Shown here one piece after another: positions 8,578 through 16,205 of a stretch of 64,000 bases of DNA. The stretch comes from Micromonospora nigra (GTDB taxonomy: Bacteria; Actinomycetota; Actinomycetes; Mycobacteriales; Micromonosporaceae). Within the stretch, counting starts at the first letter, position 1, and every line of letters starts with the position of its first letter. The notes below the pieces were generated by a model, which saw only the letters and a program-made list of their open reading frames with translations, was not told the origin of the DNA and did no database searches. The translations under genes were made by a program, and so were the position numbers. The stretch lies in assembly GCF_900091585.1 (NCBI RefSeq), contig NZ_FMHT01000003.1, forward strand, positions 1,907,501 to 1,971,500, read 5' to 3'.

Positions 8578-9019
8578 GTCTCGGGTACCTCACCCGGTGG
8601 ACGCGGTCGCCACACCCCCGGCGACACGACGACCGCCACACCGAACCGGTGCCGGAAATGTCAGCAATGTCACGCGGACTGTACTATATTGATCCTCGAC
8701 TGTGGTAAGCCGGGTCGCCAGAGCGCTCTGGAATCCGGGCAAATGGGTTGTGGGCTTGCTCACCGCGCGGAGTTTTTCCGAGCGCCACCCTTGACATCGC
8801 GTGAGTTCGTGAAAGTATTCACAAGCGACTTGAGTTACCGGGACATTGCCTGGAGAAGCTCGGCAGGTTGAGCCGTTCCAGCAGGTCCCCGGGTCCGAAA
8901 GACTGCTCACGCAATGCCGAATGGGCGAACGCGAACCGTAACCAACGGCACTGCAGCGCATAAAGAAAAGTACGACCTGCAATATCTGCCACCCATCCAG
9001 AATGAGGAGTGTTGCCGCC
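8578..9019 (+). promoter_or_regulatory. Long whiB1 upstream region, 442 bases without a gene
   Basis: This stretch is visibly less GC-rich than its surroundings. It holds a TTGACA hexamer at 8791-8796, a CRP-type palindrome at 8808-8823 and, close to whiB1, GAGGAG at 9004-9009 as its ribosome binding site. A 60-codon ORF across 8689-8871 has no coding character and is not called. The transcription start cannot be fixed by eye. Confidence 0.5.
8808..8823 (+). promoter_or_regulatory. CRP-type operator upstream of whiB1
   Basis: CGTGAAAGTATTCACA matches the CRP consensus TGTGA-N6-TCACA at nine of ten defined positions. M. tuberculosis whiB1 is known to be regulated by its CRP (Rv3676), so a conserved input is plausible. 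The site begins 12 bases after a TTGACA hexamer and would lie inside any promoter using it. Confidence 0.6.
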
Positions 9020-9277
9020 ATGGACTGGCGTCACCATGCTGTCTGCCGCGACGAGGACCCGGAGCTGTTCTTCCCGATCGGGACGTCCGGTCCGGCTCTC
9101 CTTCAGGTCGAGCAGGCCAAGGCCGTCTGCCGGCGCTGCTCCGTGACCGACCAGTGCCTCCAGTGGGCACTCGAGTCGGGTCAGGACGCCGGCGTCTGGG
9201 GCGGGATGAGCGAGGAGGAACGGCGCGCCGTCAAGCGCCGTGGTGGCCTCCGGGTGCTGCGCGCTCACTCCGCCTGA
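9020..9277 (+). CDS. whiB1: WhiB1/WblE-type iron-sulfur transcription factor
   Basis: An 85-residue [4Fe-4S] protein that in mycobacteria binds the housekeeping sigma factor and reacts with nitric oxide. Cys9, Cys37, Cys40 and Cys46 fall at the same positions as in M. tuberculosis WhiB1, and MDWRHHAVCRDEDPELFFP and GVWGGMSEEERRA are near-identical to that protein. It starts at ATG 9020 with GAGGAG ten bases upstream; the frame extends six codons further but the conserved MDWRH start is clear. It is monocistronic and ended by a hairpin that it shares with the converging sulfur operon. Likely essential by analogy. Confidence 0.95.
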   Translation: MDWRHHAVCRDEDPELFFPIGTSGPALLQVEQAKAVCRRCSVTDQCLQWALESGQDAGVWGGMSEEERRAVKRRGGLRVLRAHSA

Positions 9278-9297
9278 TCAACCCCACGAAAGCCGAC

Positions 9298-9328
9298 ACG
9301 CCCCGGCGGGCTCAGCCCGCCGGGGCGT
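9298..9328. terminator. Shared terminator of whiB1 and the sulfite operon
   Basis: A 14-bp perfect stem (9298-9311 with 9315-9328) has a three-base loop, which is exactly the stop codon of the chelatase gene read on the minus strand. On the plus strand it follows whiB1. It should terminate from both sides. Confidence 0.65.
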
Positions 9329-10082
9329 TGCGCTGCCCGGGTTCGGCGTCGACCCGCCGCAACACCAGTTCCGCCAGTTCGGGAGCGTCGGTGAGCGGGT
9401 CCGCCACGGCCACCGCGCCCGCTTCCCGGGCCGTCGCCAACACCGCGTCGTGGAACAGGCCGGGTGCCAGGAAGTACGCGGACACCGCCACCCGACGCGC
9501 GCCCCGGCTCCGCAGCCGGGCCACCGCCACCCCGGCGGCCGGCGGGGCCGCCGAGGCGTACGACACGCGGGTGGGCACGCCCAGCGCGCTGCCCAGCGCC
9601 GCGGCGGCCCGCCCCACCGAGGCCCGCGCCGCCGCGTCCCGGGTGCCCGCCGCCGCGAGCACCAACGCGTCGATCGGGCCCGGCCGCGCCTCCGTCAGCC
9701 GCCGCCGCAGGCCGGCCAGCAGGACGTCGTCCACCTCGCCGCCGGCCGGCCCGAGCACGTCGGTCACCCGCACCGCCAGCGGCGGACCGGACTCGCGGGC
9801 CGCGGCCACCGCAGCGGGGATGTCCACCCGCCGGTGATAGGCGGCGGTCAGCAGCAACGGCACCAGGACGGCCCGGGGGTGGCCCGCCGTGGCCAGTTCC
9901 CGCAGCACCTCGGTCGGCCCGGGTTCGGTGTGGTCGAGCCAGCTCGGCAGCACCGGCAGACCCGGCCGGGCGGCGGCCACCGCCCGGGCCAGGGCTCGGG
10001 TGGCCGCCGCCGCCCGCGGGTCACGACTGCCGTGCGCGACCAGCACCACCGGCTCGGGGCCGCTCAGACGTGCAGCCCGCAC
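9312..10082 (-). CDS. Sirohydrochlorin chelatase (CbiX/SirB family)
   Basis: Inserts iron into sirohydrochlorin to make siroheme, the cofactor of the sulfite reductase encoded in the same operon. About 256 residues. The N-terminal half has VVLVAHGSRDPRAAA with the active-site His and LLLTAAYHRRVDIP; the C-terminal half repeats the fold in degenerate form (LVLAAAGTRDAAAR, VAVSAYFLAPGLFHD), the usual CbiX duplication. The GTG start at 10082 overlaps cysH by 19 bases and has GAGAAG upstream; a GTG at 10049 just before the HGSRDP strand is the alternative. Cobalt chelation cannot be excluded, but the operon argues for siroheme. Confidence 0.87.
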   Translation of the reverse strand: MRAARLSGPEPVVLVAHGSRDPRAAAATRALARAVAAARPGLPVLPSWLDHTEPGPTEVLRELATAGHPRAVLVPLLLTAAYHRRVDIPAAVAAARESGPPLAVRVTDVLGPAGGEVDDVLLAGLRRRLTEARPGPIDALVLAAAGTRDAAARASVGRAAAALGSALGVPTRVSYASAAPPAAGVAVARLRSRGARRVAVSAYFLAPGLFHDAVLATAREAGAVAVADPLTDAPELAELVLRRVDAEPGQRNAPAG

Positions 10083-10825
10083 TCGGTCTTCTCGAACATC
10101 GCCCACCGGCCGGCGCGCGGGTCCTCCCCCGCCTTGGTGCGGCGGGTGCAGGGCCAGCAGCCGACCGAGCCGTAGCCCTGCCGGAACAACTCGTTGACCG
10201 GCACGTTCCAGCGGGCGACGTACGCGTCCACGTCCTCCTGCTTCCAGGCGGCGATCGGGTTCACCTTGACCCTGCCCCGGCGGGCGTCGAAGGTGACCAC
10301 CGGTGTGTTCGCCCGGGTCGGCGACTCGTCGCGGCGCAGTCCGGCCGCCCAGGCGTCGTAACCCGCGAGCGCCCGCTCCAACGGCTCCACCTTGCGCAGC
10401 TGGCAGCACTCGTCCGGGGAACGGTTGAACAGCCGGGGGCCGTACTCGCCGTCCTGCTGGCCCACGGTCAGCCGGGGGCGGATCGACCGTACGGTCACCG
10501 GCAGCGTCCGGGCCACCTCGTCGCGCACCCGCAGCGTCTCGGGAAAGTGCAGGCCGGTGTCGAGGAAGACGACGTCGACCCCGGGCGCGACCCGGGACAC
10601 CAGATGGGCCAGCACGGCGTCGGCCATCGAACTGGTCACACAGAACCGGTCGCCGAACGTCTCGGCCGCCCATCGGGCGATCTCCAGGGCCGGTGCGCCC
10701 TCCAGCTCACGGCCGGCCCGCTCGGCAAGCGCCCGCAGTTCCTCCGGGTCGCGGCGAGTGGGATCGGCAGCGGCCGGGGCGGCGACCCCGACCAGGTTCA
10801 GGTTCGCGGCGGAGAGCAGCTTCAC
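10064..10825 (-). CDS. cysH: Phosphoadenylyl/adenylyl-sulfate reductase, APS type
   Basis: Reduces activated sulfate (APS) to sulfite with thioredoxin electrons. It has 253 residues. The ATP-pyrophosphatase-like domain holds VTSSMADAVLAHL and FLDTGLHFPET. The two cysteine pairs that bind a [4Fe-4S] cluster in APS reductases, ECCQLRK and GSVGCWPCTR, are both present, and the C-terminal tail KTECGLHV carries the redox-active Cys. The iron-sulfur pairs favour APS over PAPS as substrate. The GTG start at 10825 overlaps the upstream zinc-ribbon stop as GTGA. Confidence 0.94.
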   Translation of the reverse strand: MKLLSAANLNLVGVAAPAAADPTRRDPEELRALAERAGRELEGAPALEIARWAAETFGDRFCVTSSMADAVLAHLVSRVAPGVDVVFLDTGLHFPETLRVRDEVARTLPVTVRSIRPRLTVGQQDGEYGPRLFNRSPDECCQLRKVEPLERALAGYDAWAAGLRRDESPTRANTPVVTFDARRGRVKVNPIAAWKQEDVDAYVARWNVPVNELFRQGYGSVGCWPCTRRTKAGEDPRAGRWAMFEKTECGLHV

Positions 10826-10980
10826 CGGGTCACCGCCCGGGACAGCAGGCCGGAGAACTTCACGGTGAACACCCGGGCGCAGGCGTGGCACTCCCAGGCC
10901 CCGTGCCCGGCCTCGCTCGGCCGCAGGTCCTCCTCGCCGCAGTACGGGCAGTACAGCGGTGCGGAACGGGTTTCGCTCAT
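10822..10980 (-). CDS. Small zinc-ribbon protein in the sulfite operon
   Basis: A 52-residue protein with two CxxC pairs, YCPYCGEE and WECHACARVF, which should form a zinc ribbon or rubredoxin-like knuckle; the tail TVKFSGLLSRAVTR is basic. Its ATG overlaps the sulfite reductase stop (ATGA) and its stop overlaps the cysH start (GTGA), so it is made in step with both enzymes. No catalytic motif is seen. It could be a small electron carrier, a metal-handling factor or a structural partner of sulfite reductase; that is inference only. The position between sir and cysH is the strongest clue. Confidence 0.85.
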   Translation of the reverse strand: MSETRSAPLYCPYCGEEDLRPSEAGHGAWECHACARVFTVKFSGLLSRAVTR

Positions 10981-12689
10981 CTGAGTTCCTCCTCGTCGAC
11001 CCTGATCACCCACTGGGCGAACGCCTCACCCTCGGTCCGGCCGGCCAGGTAGCGGCGGGCCAGCCGTTCGACGTACTCGGGAAGTTCGTCGGCGGTGGTC
11101 TTCAGGCCGCGCAGCTTGCGGCCGAACCCCGCGGTCTGTCCCTGCGCCATCCCCAGGCCACCGCCGAGGTGCACCTGGAAGCCCTCGACCTGCCGGCCGT
11201 CCGGCCCGGTCACCAGTTGGCCCTTGAGGCCGATGTCGGCGATCTGGGTGCGGGCGCAGGCGTTGGGGCAGCCGTTGAGGTGAATGGAGATGTCGGCGTC
11301 GAAGTCGCGCAGCCGCTGCTCCAGGCGGGCCACCAGCTCCTCGCCGCGCGCCTTGGTCTCCACGATCGCCAGCTTGCAGAACTCGATGCCCGTGCAGGCC
11401 ATGGTGCCCCGCCGCCAGGCCGACGGGCGGGCCTCCAGACCGATCTCGCGCAGCGCCGCGACCAACGGCTCCGTCCGCTCCTGCGGCACGTCGAGCACCA
11501 GCAGCTTCTGGTACGGGGTGAGCCGCACCCGGCCGCTGCCGTGCGCCTCGACCACGTCGGCGAGCCGGGCGAGCTGGGTGCCGGAGACGCGGCCGACCAC
11601 CGGGGCGGCGCCGACGTAGTACCGGCCGTCGCGCTGCCGGTGTACGCCGATGTGGTCGACGGGCTTGTCCGGCAGCTGCGGGGCGGGCCCGTCGAGCAGG
11701 GTCCGGCCCAGGTACTCCTTCTCCAACACCTCGCGGAAGCGTTCCACGCCCCAGTCGGCGACCAGGAACTTCAGCCGCGCCCGGTGGCGCAGCCGGCGGT
11801 AGCCGTAGTCGCGGAAGATGCCCACCACGCCCGCCCACACGTCGGGCACCTCGGCCAGCGGCACCCACACGCCGAGGCGCTGCGCCAGCATCGGGTTGGT
11901 GGACAGCCCGCCGCCCACCCACAGGTCGAAGCCGGGCCCGTGTTCCGGGTGGTCGACGCCGAGGAAGCCGATGTCGTTCGCCTCGTACGGGGTGTCCACC
12001 AGCCAGGAGATCGAGGTCTTGAACTTGCGGGGCAGGTTGGAGTACTGCTTGTCGCCGACGTACCGGCTGACGATCTCGTCGATCGCCGGCGTCGGGTCGA
12101 CCAGCTCGTCGGCGGCCACGCCGGCGACGGGGCTGCCCAGCACGATGCGGGGGCAGTCGCCACACGCCTCGGTGGTCTGCAGGCCGACCGCCTCCAGCCG
12201 GCGCCAGATCTCCGGCATGTCCTCGACCCGGATCCAGTGGTACTGGATGTTCTGCCGGTCGGTGATGTCGGCGGTGTCCCGGGCGAACTCCCGGGAGATC
12301 TCCGCGATCGTCCGCAGCTGGGCCAGGTCGAGCTGGCCGCCGTCGATGCGGACGCGGAGCATGAAGAACTCGTCCTCCAGCTCGTGCGGCTCCAGCACGG
12401 CGGTGCGCCCGCCGTCGATGCCGGCCTTGCGCTGGGTGTAGAGGCCCCACCAGCGGAACCGGCCGCGCAGGTCCTGCGGGTCGATCGAGGCGAACCCGCG
12501 GTGGGCGTAGATGCTCTCGATCCGGGCCCGCACGTTCAGCGGGTCGTCGTCCTTCTTGATCCGCTCGTTGGGGTTGAGCGGCTCGCGGTGACCGAGCGCC
12601 CACTGACCCTCGCCCCGGGGGCGGCGGGGCGCCCTCGCGGGACGCGCCGACGGGTCCCCGGGCCTGGCCGGAATGCTGCTGACCGCCAT
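10977..12689 (-). CDS. Ferredoxin-dependent sulfite (or nitrite) reductase
   Basis: Six-electron reduction of sulfite to sulfide with siroheme and a coupled [4Fe-4S] cluster. It has 570 residues, the usual size of SirA/NirA proteins. The siroheme/cluster cysteines are in MACTGIEFCKLA and NGCPNACARTQ; two ferredoxin-like half domains (WWGLYTQRK near residue 80, GRYYVGAAPVV near 365) and DRQNIQYHW are family-typical. The family also contains nitrite reductases, but the downstream cysH and siroheme chelatase genes favour sulfite. Start ATG 12689 with GGAGG nine bases before it. A leader peptide gene and hairpins lie upstream. Confidence 0.93.
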   Translation of the reverse strand: MAVSSIPARPGDPSARPARAPRRPRGEGQWALGHREPLNPNERIKKDDDPLNVRARIESIYAHRGFASIDPQDLRGRFRWWGLYTQRKAGIDGGRTAVLEPHELEDEFFMLRVRIDGGQLDLAQLRTIAEISREFARDTADITDRQNIQYHWIRVEDMPEIWRRLEAVGLQTTEACGDCPRIVLGSPVAGVAADELVDPTPAIDEIVSRYVGDKQYSNLPRKFKTSISWLVDTPYEANDIGFLGVDHPEHGPGFDLWVGGGLSTNPMLAQRLGVWVPLAEVPDVWAGVVGIFRDYGYRRLRHRARLKFLVADWGVERFREVLEKEYLGRTLLDGPAPQLPDKPVDHIGVHRQRDGRYYVGAAPVVGRVSGTQLARLADVVEAHGSGRVRLTPYQKLLVLDVPQERTEPLVAALREIGLEARPSAWRRGTMACTGIEFCKLAIVETKARGEELVARLEQRLRDFDADISIHLNGCPNACARTQIADIGLKGQLVTGPDGRQVEGFQVHLGGGLGMAQGQTAGFGRKLRGLKTTADELPEYVERLARRYLAGRTEGEAFAQWVIRVDEEELR

Positions 12690-12825
12690 CGCGGCGTCCT
12701 CCGTTGGGTTGCTGGTGCCTCGTGGGCTGAGCGGACGCGGCGGCCGGCCCGGCGAAGGGGCCGTGGACGGCGATGTCGTTGACGGCCGGCGCGCACCGCG
12801 CCCGAGACAGATTGGTCGGGCGTCG
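12690..12825 (-). promoter_or_regulatory. Leader RNA between the leader peptide and sulfite reductase
   Basis: These 136 transcribed bases follow the leader peptide stop. Read on the minus strand they contain GGCGCG-GTG-CGCGCC, a six-bp hairpin with a three-base loop, and a weaker CCCGA/TCGGG pair nearer the leader ORF. They could form alternative structures that respond to ribosome position, but no classical terminator with a U-tract is present. Confidence 0.4.
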
Positions 12826-12912
12826 TCAGTGGGCCGGACAGATCGCGCTGCGTACGCGGCCGTAATCGACGTGGCGGCGGGCCACGAAGCGGCGGACGAC
12901 AGCGGAGGTCAT
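12826..12912 (-). CDS. Cysteine-containing leader peptide of the sulfite operon
   Basis: A 28-residue ORF from ATG 12912 to TGA 12826, too short for usual gene finders. The sequence contains VARRHVDYGRVRSAICPAH, which fits the pattern of short actinobacterial leader peptides upstream of sulfur-assimilation genes: an RRHVD core followed by a single late Cys. It ends 136 bases before the sulfite reductase start, in the same direction. Inference: ribosome movement at the Cys codon senses cysteinyl-tRNA supply and sets expression of the operon. The upstream frame is open for a long way but is a shadow of the opposite-strand genes. Confidence 0.72.
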   Translation of the reverse strand: MTSAVVRRFVARRHVDYGRVRSAICPAH

Positions 12913-13059
12913 GGGCTCATGCTGCCACACCCCCACCCGCCGGGCCAATGAGCGCATGCCGGATCCCACATCACGGGCTGTCGATCGCCGGGCGTCGTTG
13001 CGCTGTCGGGGGCATCCGGACCCGCGACTGCGCCGCGCCGGGTGTGACAGGCTCGGACG

Positions 13060-14520
13060 GTGAGCGAAATGTCCGGAAGGTCGCCGGCGGGGCCGGGGCG
13101 GGGCGTCACCGTCCCCCGTCCGCACATCCCGATCTGGCTCCTCCCGGCCCTGCTCACGCTCGCCGTCACCCTCACCGGGCTCGACCGGGCCCCGCTCTGG
13201 CGCGACGAACTCGCCACCTGGAGCGCCGCCACCCGGGGGGTCACCGGGCTGGTGCGGCTCGCCGGCACCATCGACGCCGCGACCGGCCCCTACTACCTGC
13301 TGATGCACGGCTGGATCGCCGCCGTCGGCGACTCCCAGGCCACGCTGCGCCTGCCCGCCGCGCTCGCCATGGCCGGCACCGCCGGGCTGACCGCCGTCCT
13401 CGGCGAACGGCTGGCCGGCCCGCGTACCGGGCTGCTCGGCGGGCTGCTGTTCGCGGTGCTGCCGGGCACCTCCCGGTACGGGCAGGAGGCCCGCCCCTAC
13501 GCGCTGGCCGCACTGTTCGCGGTTCTGTCCACGCTGCTGCTGGTGGCGGCACTGCACCGGGGCGGTCCCGCCCGCTGGACCGGGTACGCCGCGGCGGTCA
13601 CCGGCCTGGGCCTGACCCATCTGGTCGCGCTCACCCTGCTCGCCGCCCACGCCCTCGCGGTGCTGGCCGCCCGCCGGGGCCCCCGGTCGACCGCGTGGTG
13701 GTTGCTCGCCCTGCTTCCGGCGGCGCTGGTGCTGACGCCCCTCGCGCTCGTCGCCCGGGGGCAGCGCGCCCGGCAGCTCGCCTGGGTGGATCCCGCCCGG
13801 CTGGCCGACCTGTCGGCACTGCCCGGCGGGGTGGTGCAGAGCGGCGCGGCGGGCGGCCTGCTGGTCGGTCTCGCCGCCCTCGGCGCGGCACGTCTCGGCC
13901 GGCGCGGGCTGCTGCCGGTCGCCTGCGTGGCGCTCCCGGTGCTGGCGGTCTTCGCCGCCGGGCTCGTCGTGGCGCTGTGGGTGCCCCGCTACCTGGTCTT
14001 CGTGCTGCCCTTCGCCTGTCTGCTGGCCGGCGCGGCGCTGACGACTGTGCGGCTGCCGGCCGCCCTGGCCGTGCTGCTGCTGGCTGGTGCGCTCGGGCTG
14101 CCGGACCAGGCCGCGCTGCGCCGCACCCACGAGTGGCCGCGCAGCGCCGGGGTCGACTACCGGGGCGCGGCGGCGGTGGTGGCCGCCGGGGCGCAGCCGG
14201 GCGACGCCGTCGTCTACGAGCCCCGGGACAGCTGGCTCTTCCTCGATCTGGGTCTGCGCTACCACCTGCGGGGGCGGACCCCCCGGGACGCGCTGCTGGC
14301 CGAGGACGCGGCCCGTCGGGGTGACCTGTGGGCCGCCGAGTGCGACCGCCCGGCCGACTGCCTGGCCGGCGTCGACCGGGTCTGGCTGGTGTTGGCCGGG
14401 CGTCGGTCCGACCCGCTGGCGGCGGTGCCCGGGGCGAAGGGGGCCGCCCTGCGGGCGGACTACACGGTGGTTCGGGTGCAACAGCCCGACGGGCTCACGG
14501 TCGCCCTGCTCACCCGCTGA
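13060..14520 (+). CDS. GT39-like membrane glycosyltransferase
   Basis: An integral membrane protein of 486 residues, GT-C fold, resembling polyprenyl-phosphate-sugar dependent mannosyltransferases. An N-terminal helix (IPIWLLPALLTLAVTLTGL) is followed by APLWRDELATW, the acidic motif in the first external loop, then about ten more hydrophobic segments to residue 350 and a soluble C-terminal domain of about 120 residues (GDAVVYEPRDSW). SRYGQEARPYAL is characteristic of the family. The acceptor, protein or cell-wall glycan, cannot be told. GTG 13060 is the start; ATG 13069 is an alternative. It stands alone. Confidence 0.85.
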   Translation: MSEMSGRSPAGPGRGVTVPRPHIPIWLLPALLTLAVTLTGLDRAPLWRDELATWSAATRGVTGLVRLAGTIDAATGPYYLLMHGWIAAVGDSQATLRLPAALAMAGTAGLTAVLGERLAGPRTGLLGGLLFAVLPGTSRYGQEARPYALAALFAVLSTLLLVAALHRGGPARWTGYAAAVTGLGLTHLVALTLLAAHALAVLAARRGPRSTAWWLLALLPAALVLTPLALVARGQRARQLAWVDPARLADLSALPGGVVQSGAAGGLLVGLAALGAARLGRRGLLPVACVALPVLAVFAAGLVVALWVPRYLVFVLPFACLLAGAALTTVRLPAALAVLLLAGALGLPDQAALRRTHEWPRSAGVDYRGAAAVVAAGAQPGDAVVYEPRDSWLFLDLGLRYHLRGRTPRDALLAEDAARRGDLWAAECDRPADCLAGVDRVWLVLAGRRSDPLAAVPGAKGAALRADYTVVRVQQPDGLTVALLTR

Positions 14521-14626
14521 CCGGGTGGCATCGCCTCCCTGACGGCGGCCCTGGACGCCCGCGGCGCGCACCGGCAGCCGCCCCCGCACCGGACGGCCGG
14601 GGACGGTTGCCGTCACGCGGGCGAGG

Positions 14627-16180
14627 TCAGCCGCCCGGACGGCCCTCGGGAGCGCCGCCGCGGGCCAGCGGAACCACGAGCACCGCCTCCGTGCCGCACT
14701 CGGCGCCGTCGCGCAGCTCGATGCTGCCGCGCAACTCCCCGGTGACCAGGGCGCGCACGATCTGCAGGCCGAGGTTGCCGCCGCTGTCGGCGTCGAACCC
14801 GTCCGGCAGTCCCCGGCCGTTGTCGACCACCGACACGTGCAGCATCTTGCGGAACCGGTGCGCCGACACCACCACCTCGGGGGCGACCGTCGCCGGCTCG
14901 GCCGACGCGGTGCCGTCCTCGGCCGGCGGGAACCCGTGCTCGACGGCGTTGAGCAGCAGCTCGTTGAGCACCATGACCAGCGAGGTGGCGACCTCGGCGG
15001 GCAGCACCCCGAAGCTGCCCCGCCGGCGCATGCCGATGGCCCGTTCGGTCGCCGCCACCTCCGTCGCCGCACTGGCCACCCGGTCGACGATGCCGTCGAA
15101 CTCGACCGCCTCGTCGCTGGACATGGACAGGGTCTCGTGCACGAGGGCGATGGAGGCGACCCGGCGGACCGACTCCTCCAGGGCCACCCGCGCCTCGGGC
15201 ATCGACACCCGGCGGGCCTGCAACCGCAGCAGCGCCGCGACGGTCTGGAGGTTGTTCTTCACCCGGTGGTGGATCTCCCGGATGGTGGCGTCCTTGGTGA
15301 TCAGGGCGCGGTCTCGGCGGCGTACCTCGGTGATGTCGCGGACCAGGACCAGCGCTCCGATCGGCACCCCCGCGGGCATCAGTGGCAGGGCCCGGGTGAG
15401 CATGGTCGCTCCCCGGGCGTCGATCTCGCGACGCGGCGGCGCCTCGCCGCGCAGCGCGGCGAGGATGCCGTTGGCCGCGTCGGTGCCCTCCAGCGGGTCG
15501 CCGGCGAGCCGGCGGTGCAGCGCCGCCAGATCCTCACCCACCAGGTGGGAGGCGTAGCCCAACCGGCGGTACGCGGACTGCGCGTTGGGGCTGGCGTAGG
15601 TGACCTTGCCCCCGGCGTCGAGCCGGACCAGCCCGTCGCCGACCCGGGGCGCCGAGGTGGTCTCTCCCGGGTGCCGGGGCGGCGGGAAGGTGCCGTCGGC
15701 GATCATCTGCGCGAGGTCGTCGGCGGTGGTCAGGTAGTTCAGCTCCAGCTGGCTCGGGGTCCGGGCGGTGGACAGGTTGGTGTCCCGCCCGACGACGGCG
15801 ACCACCTCGCCGGCCTCCCCGTCGGCGGTGCGCAGCCGCACCGGGATCGCCTCGTGCCGGGCCGGCACGTCGCCGTACCAGACCGGGTCGCCCTCCCGCC
15901 AGATCCGCCCCTGCCGGTAGGCGACCTCCAGGTGGGCCACCTCGGGCCCGCCCACGATCCGGCCCACCTGGTCGTCCTGGTAGGCGGTGGGCGCGGTCGT
16001 GGGGCGGACCTGGGCGACGCAGAGGAAGCCGCCGTCGCCGTCCACCGGCACCCACAGCAGCAGGTCGGCGAAGGACAGGTCGGACAGCAACTGCCAGTCG
16101 CCGGCGATCCGGTGCAGATGGTCGATGTCGGCCGGGCGGAGGTGGGTGTGCTCCTCGGCGAGGTCGCGCAGCGTGGACAC
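14627..16180 (-). CDS. pdtaS: PdtaS-like soluble sensor histidine kinase
   Basis: A cytosolic histidine kinase of 517 residues without membrane segments. Residues 1-160 resemble the GAF-type sensor domain of PdtaS, about 180-290 form a PAS domain, and the HisKA_2 motif IREIHHRVKNNLQTVAALL puts the phospho-accepting His near residue 304; the HATPase domain follows with LNELLLNAVEHGF (N box) and DNGRGLPDGF (G1). The domain order, and whiB1 and TB7.3 nearby, match M. tuberculosis Rv3220c, whose partner PdtaR is an RNA-binding ANTAR regulator encoded elsewhere. No response regulator is adjacent here either. Start ATG 16180. Confidence 0.9.
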   Translation of the reverse strand: MSTLRDLAEEHTHLRPADIDHLHRIAGDWQLLSDLSFADLLLWVPVDGDGGFLCVAQVRPTTAPTAYQDDQVGRIVGGPEVAHLEVAYRQGRIWREGDPVWYGDVPARHEAIPVRLRTADGEAGEVVAVVGRDTNLSTARTPSQLELNYLTTADDLAQMIADGTFPPPRHPGETTSAPRVGDGLVRLDAGGKVTYASPNAQSAYRRLGYASHLVGEDLAALHRRLAGDPLEGTDAANGILAALRGEAPPRREIDARGATMLTRALPLMPAGVPIGALVLVRDITEVRRRDRALITKDATIREIHHRVKNNLQTVAALLRLQARRVSMPEARVALEESVRRVASIALVHETLSMSSDEAVEFDGIVDRVASAATEVAATERAIGMRRRGSFGVLPAEVATSLVMVLNELLLNAVEHGFPPAEDGTASAEPATVAPEVVVSAHRFRKMLHVSVVDNGRGLPDGFDADSGGNLGLQIVRALVTGELRGSIELRDGAECGTEAVLVVPLARGGAPEGRPGG

Positions 16181-16205
16181 GCCCCACAGCGTGCCACGTC
16201 GTCGT

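Noticed and set aside
8689..8871. A 60-codon ORF upstream of whiB1
   Set aside because: It crosses the CRP-type site, lacks a ribosome site and has no G/C bias at third positions; it is better explained as regulatory DNA.
12826..15072. A 748-codon open frame on the minus strand
   Set aside because: Only its last 28 codons, the leader peptide, are supported. The rest is antisense to the GT39 and PdtaS genes, is Pro/Arg/Gly-rich, and exists because stops are rare in GC-rich DNA.
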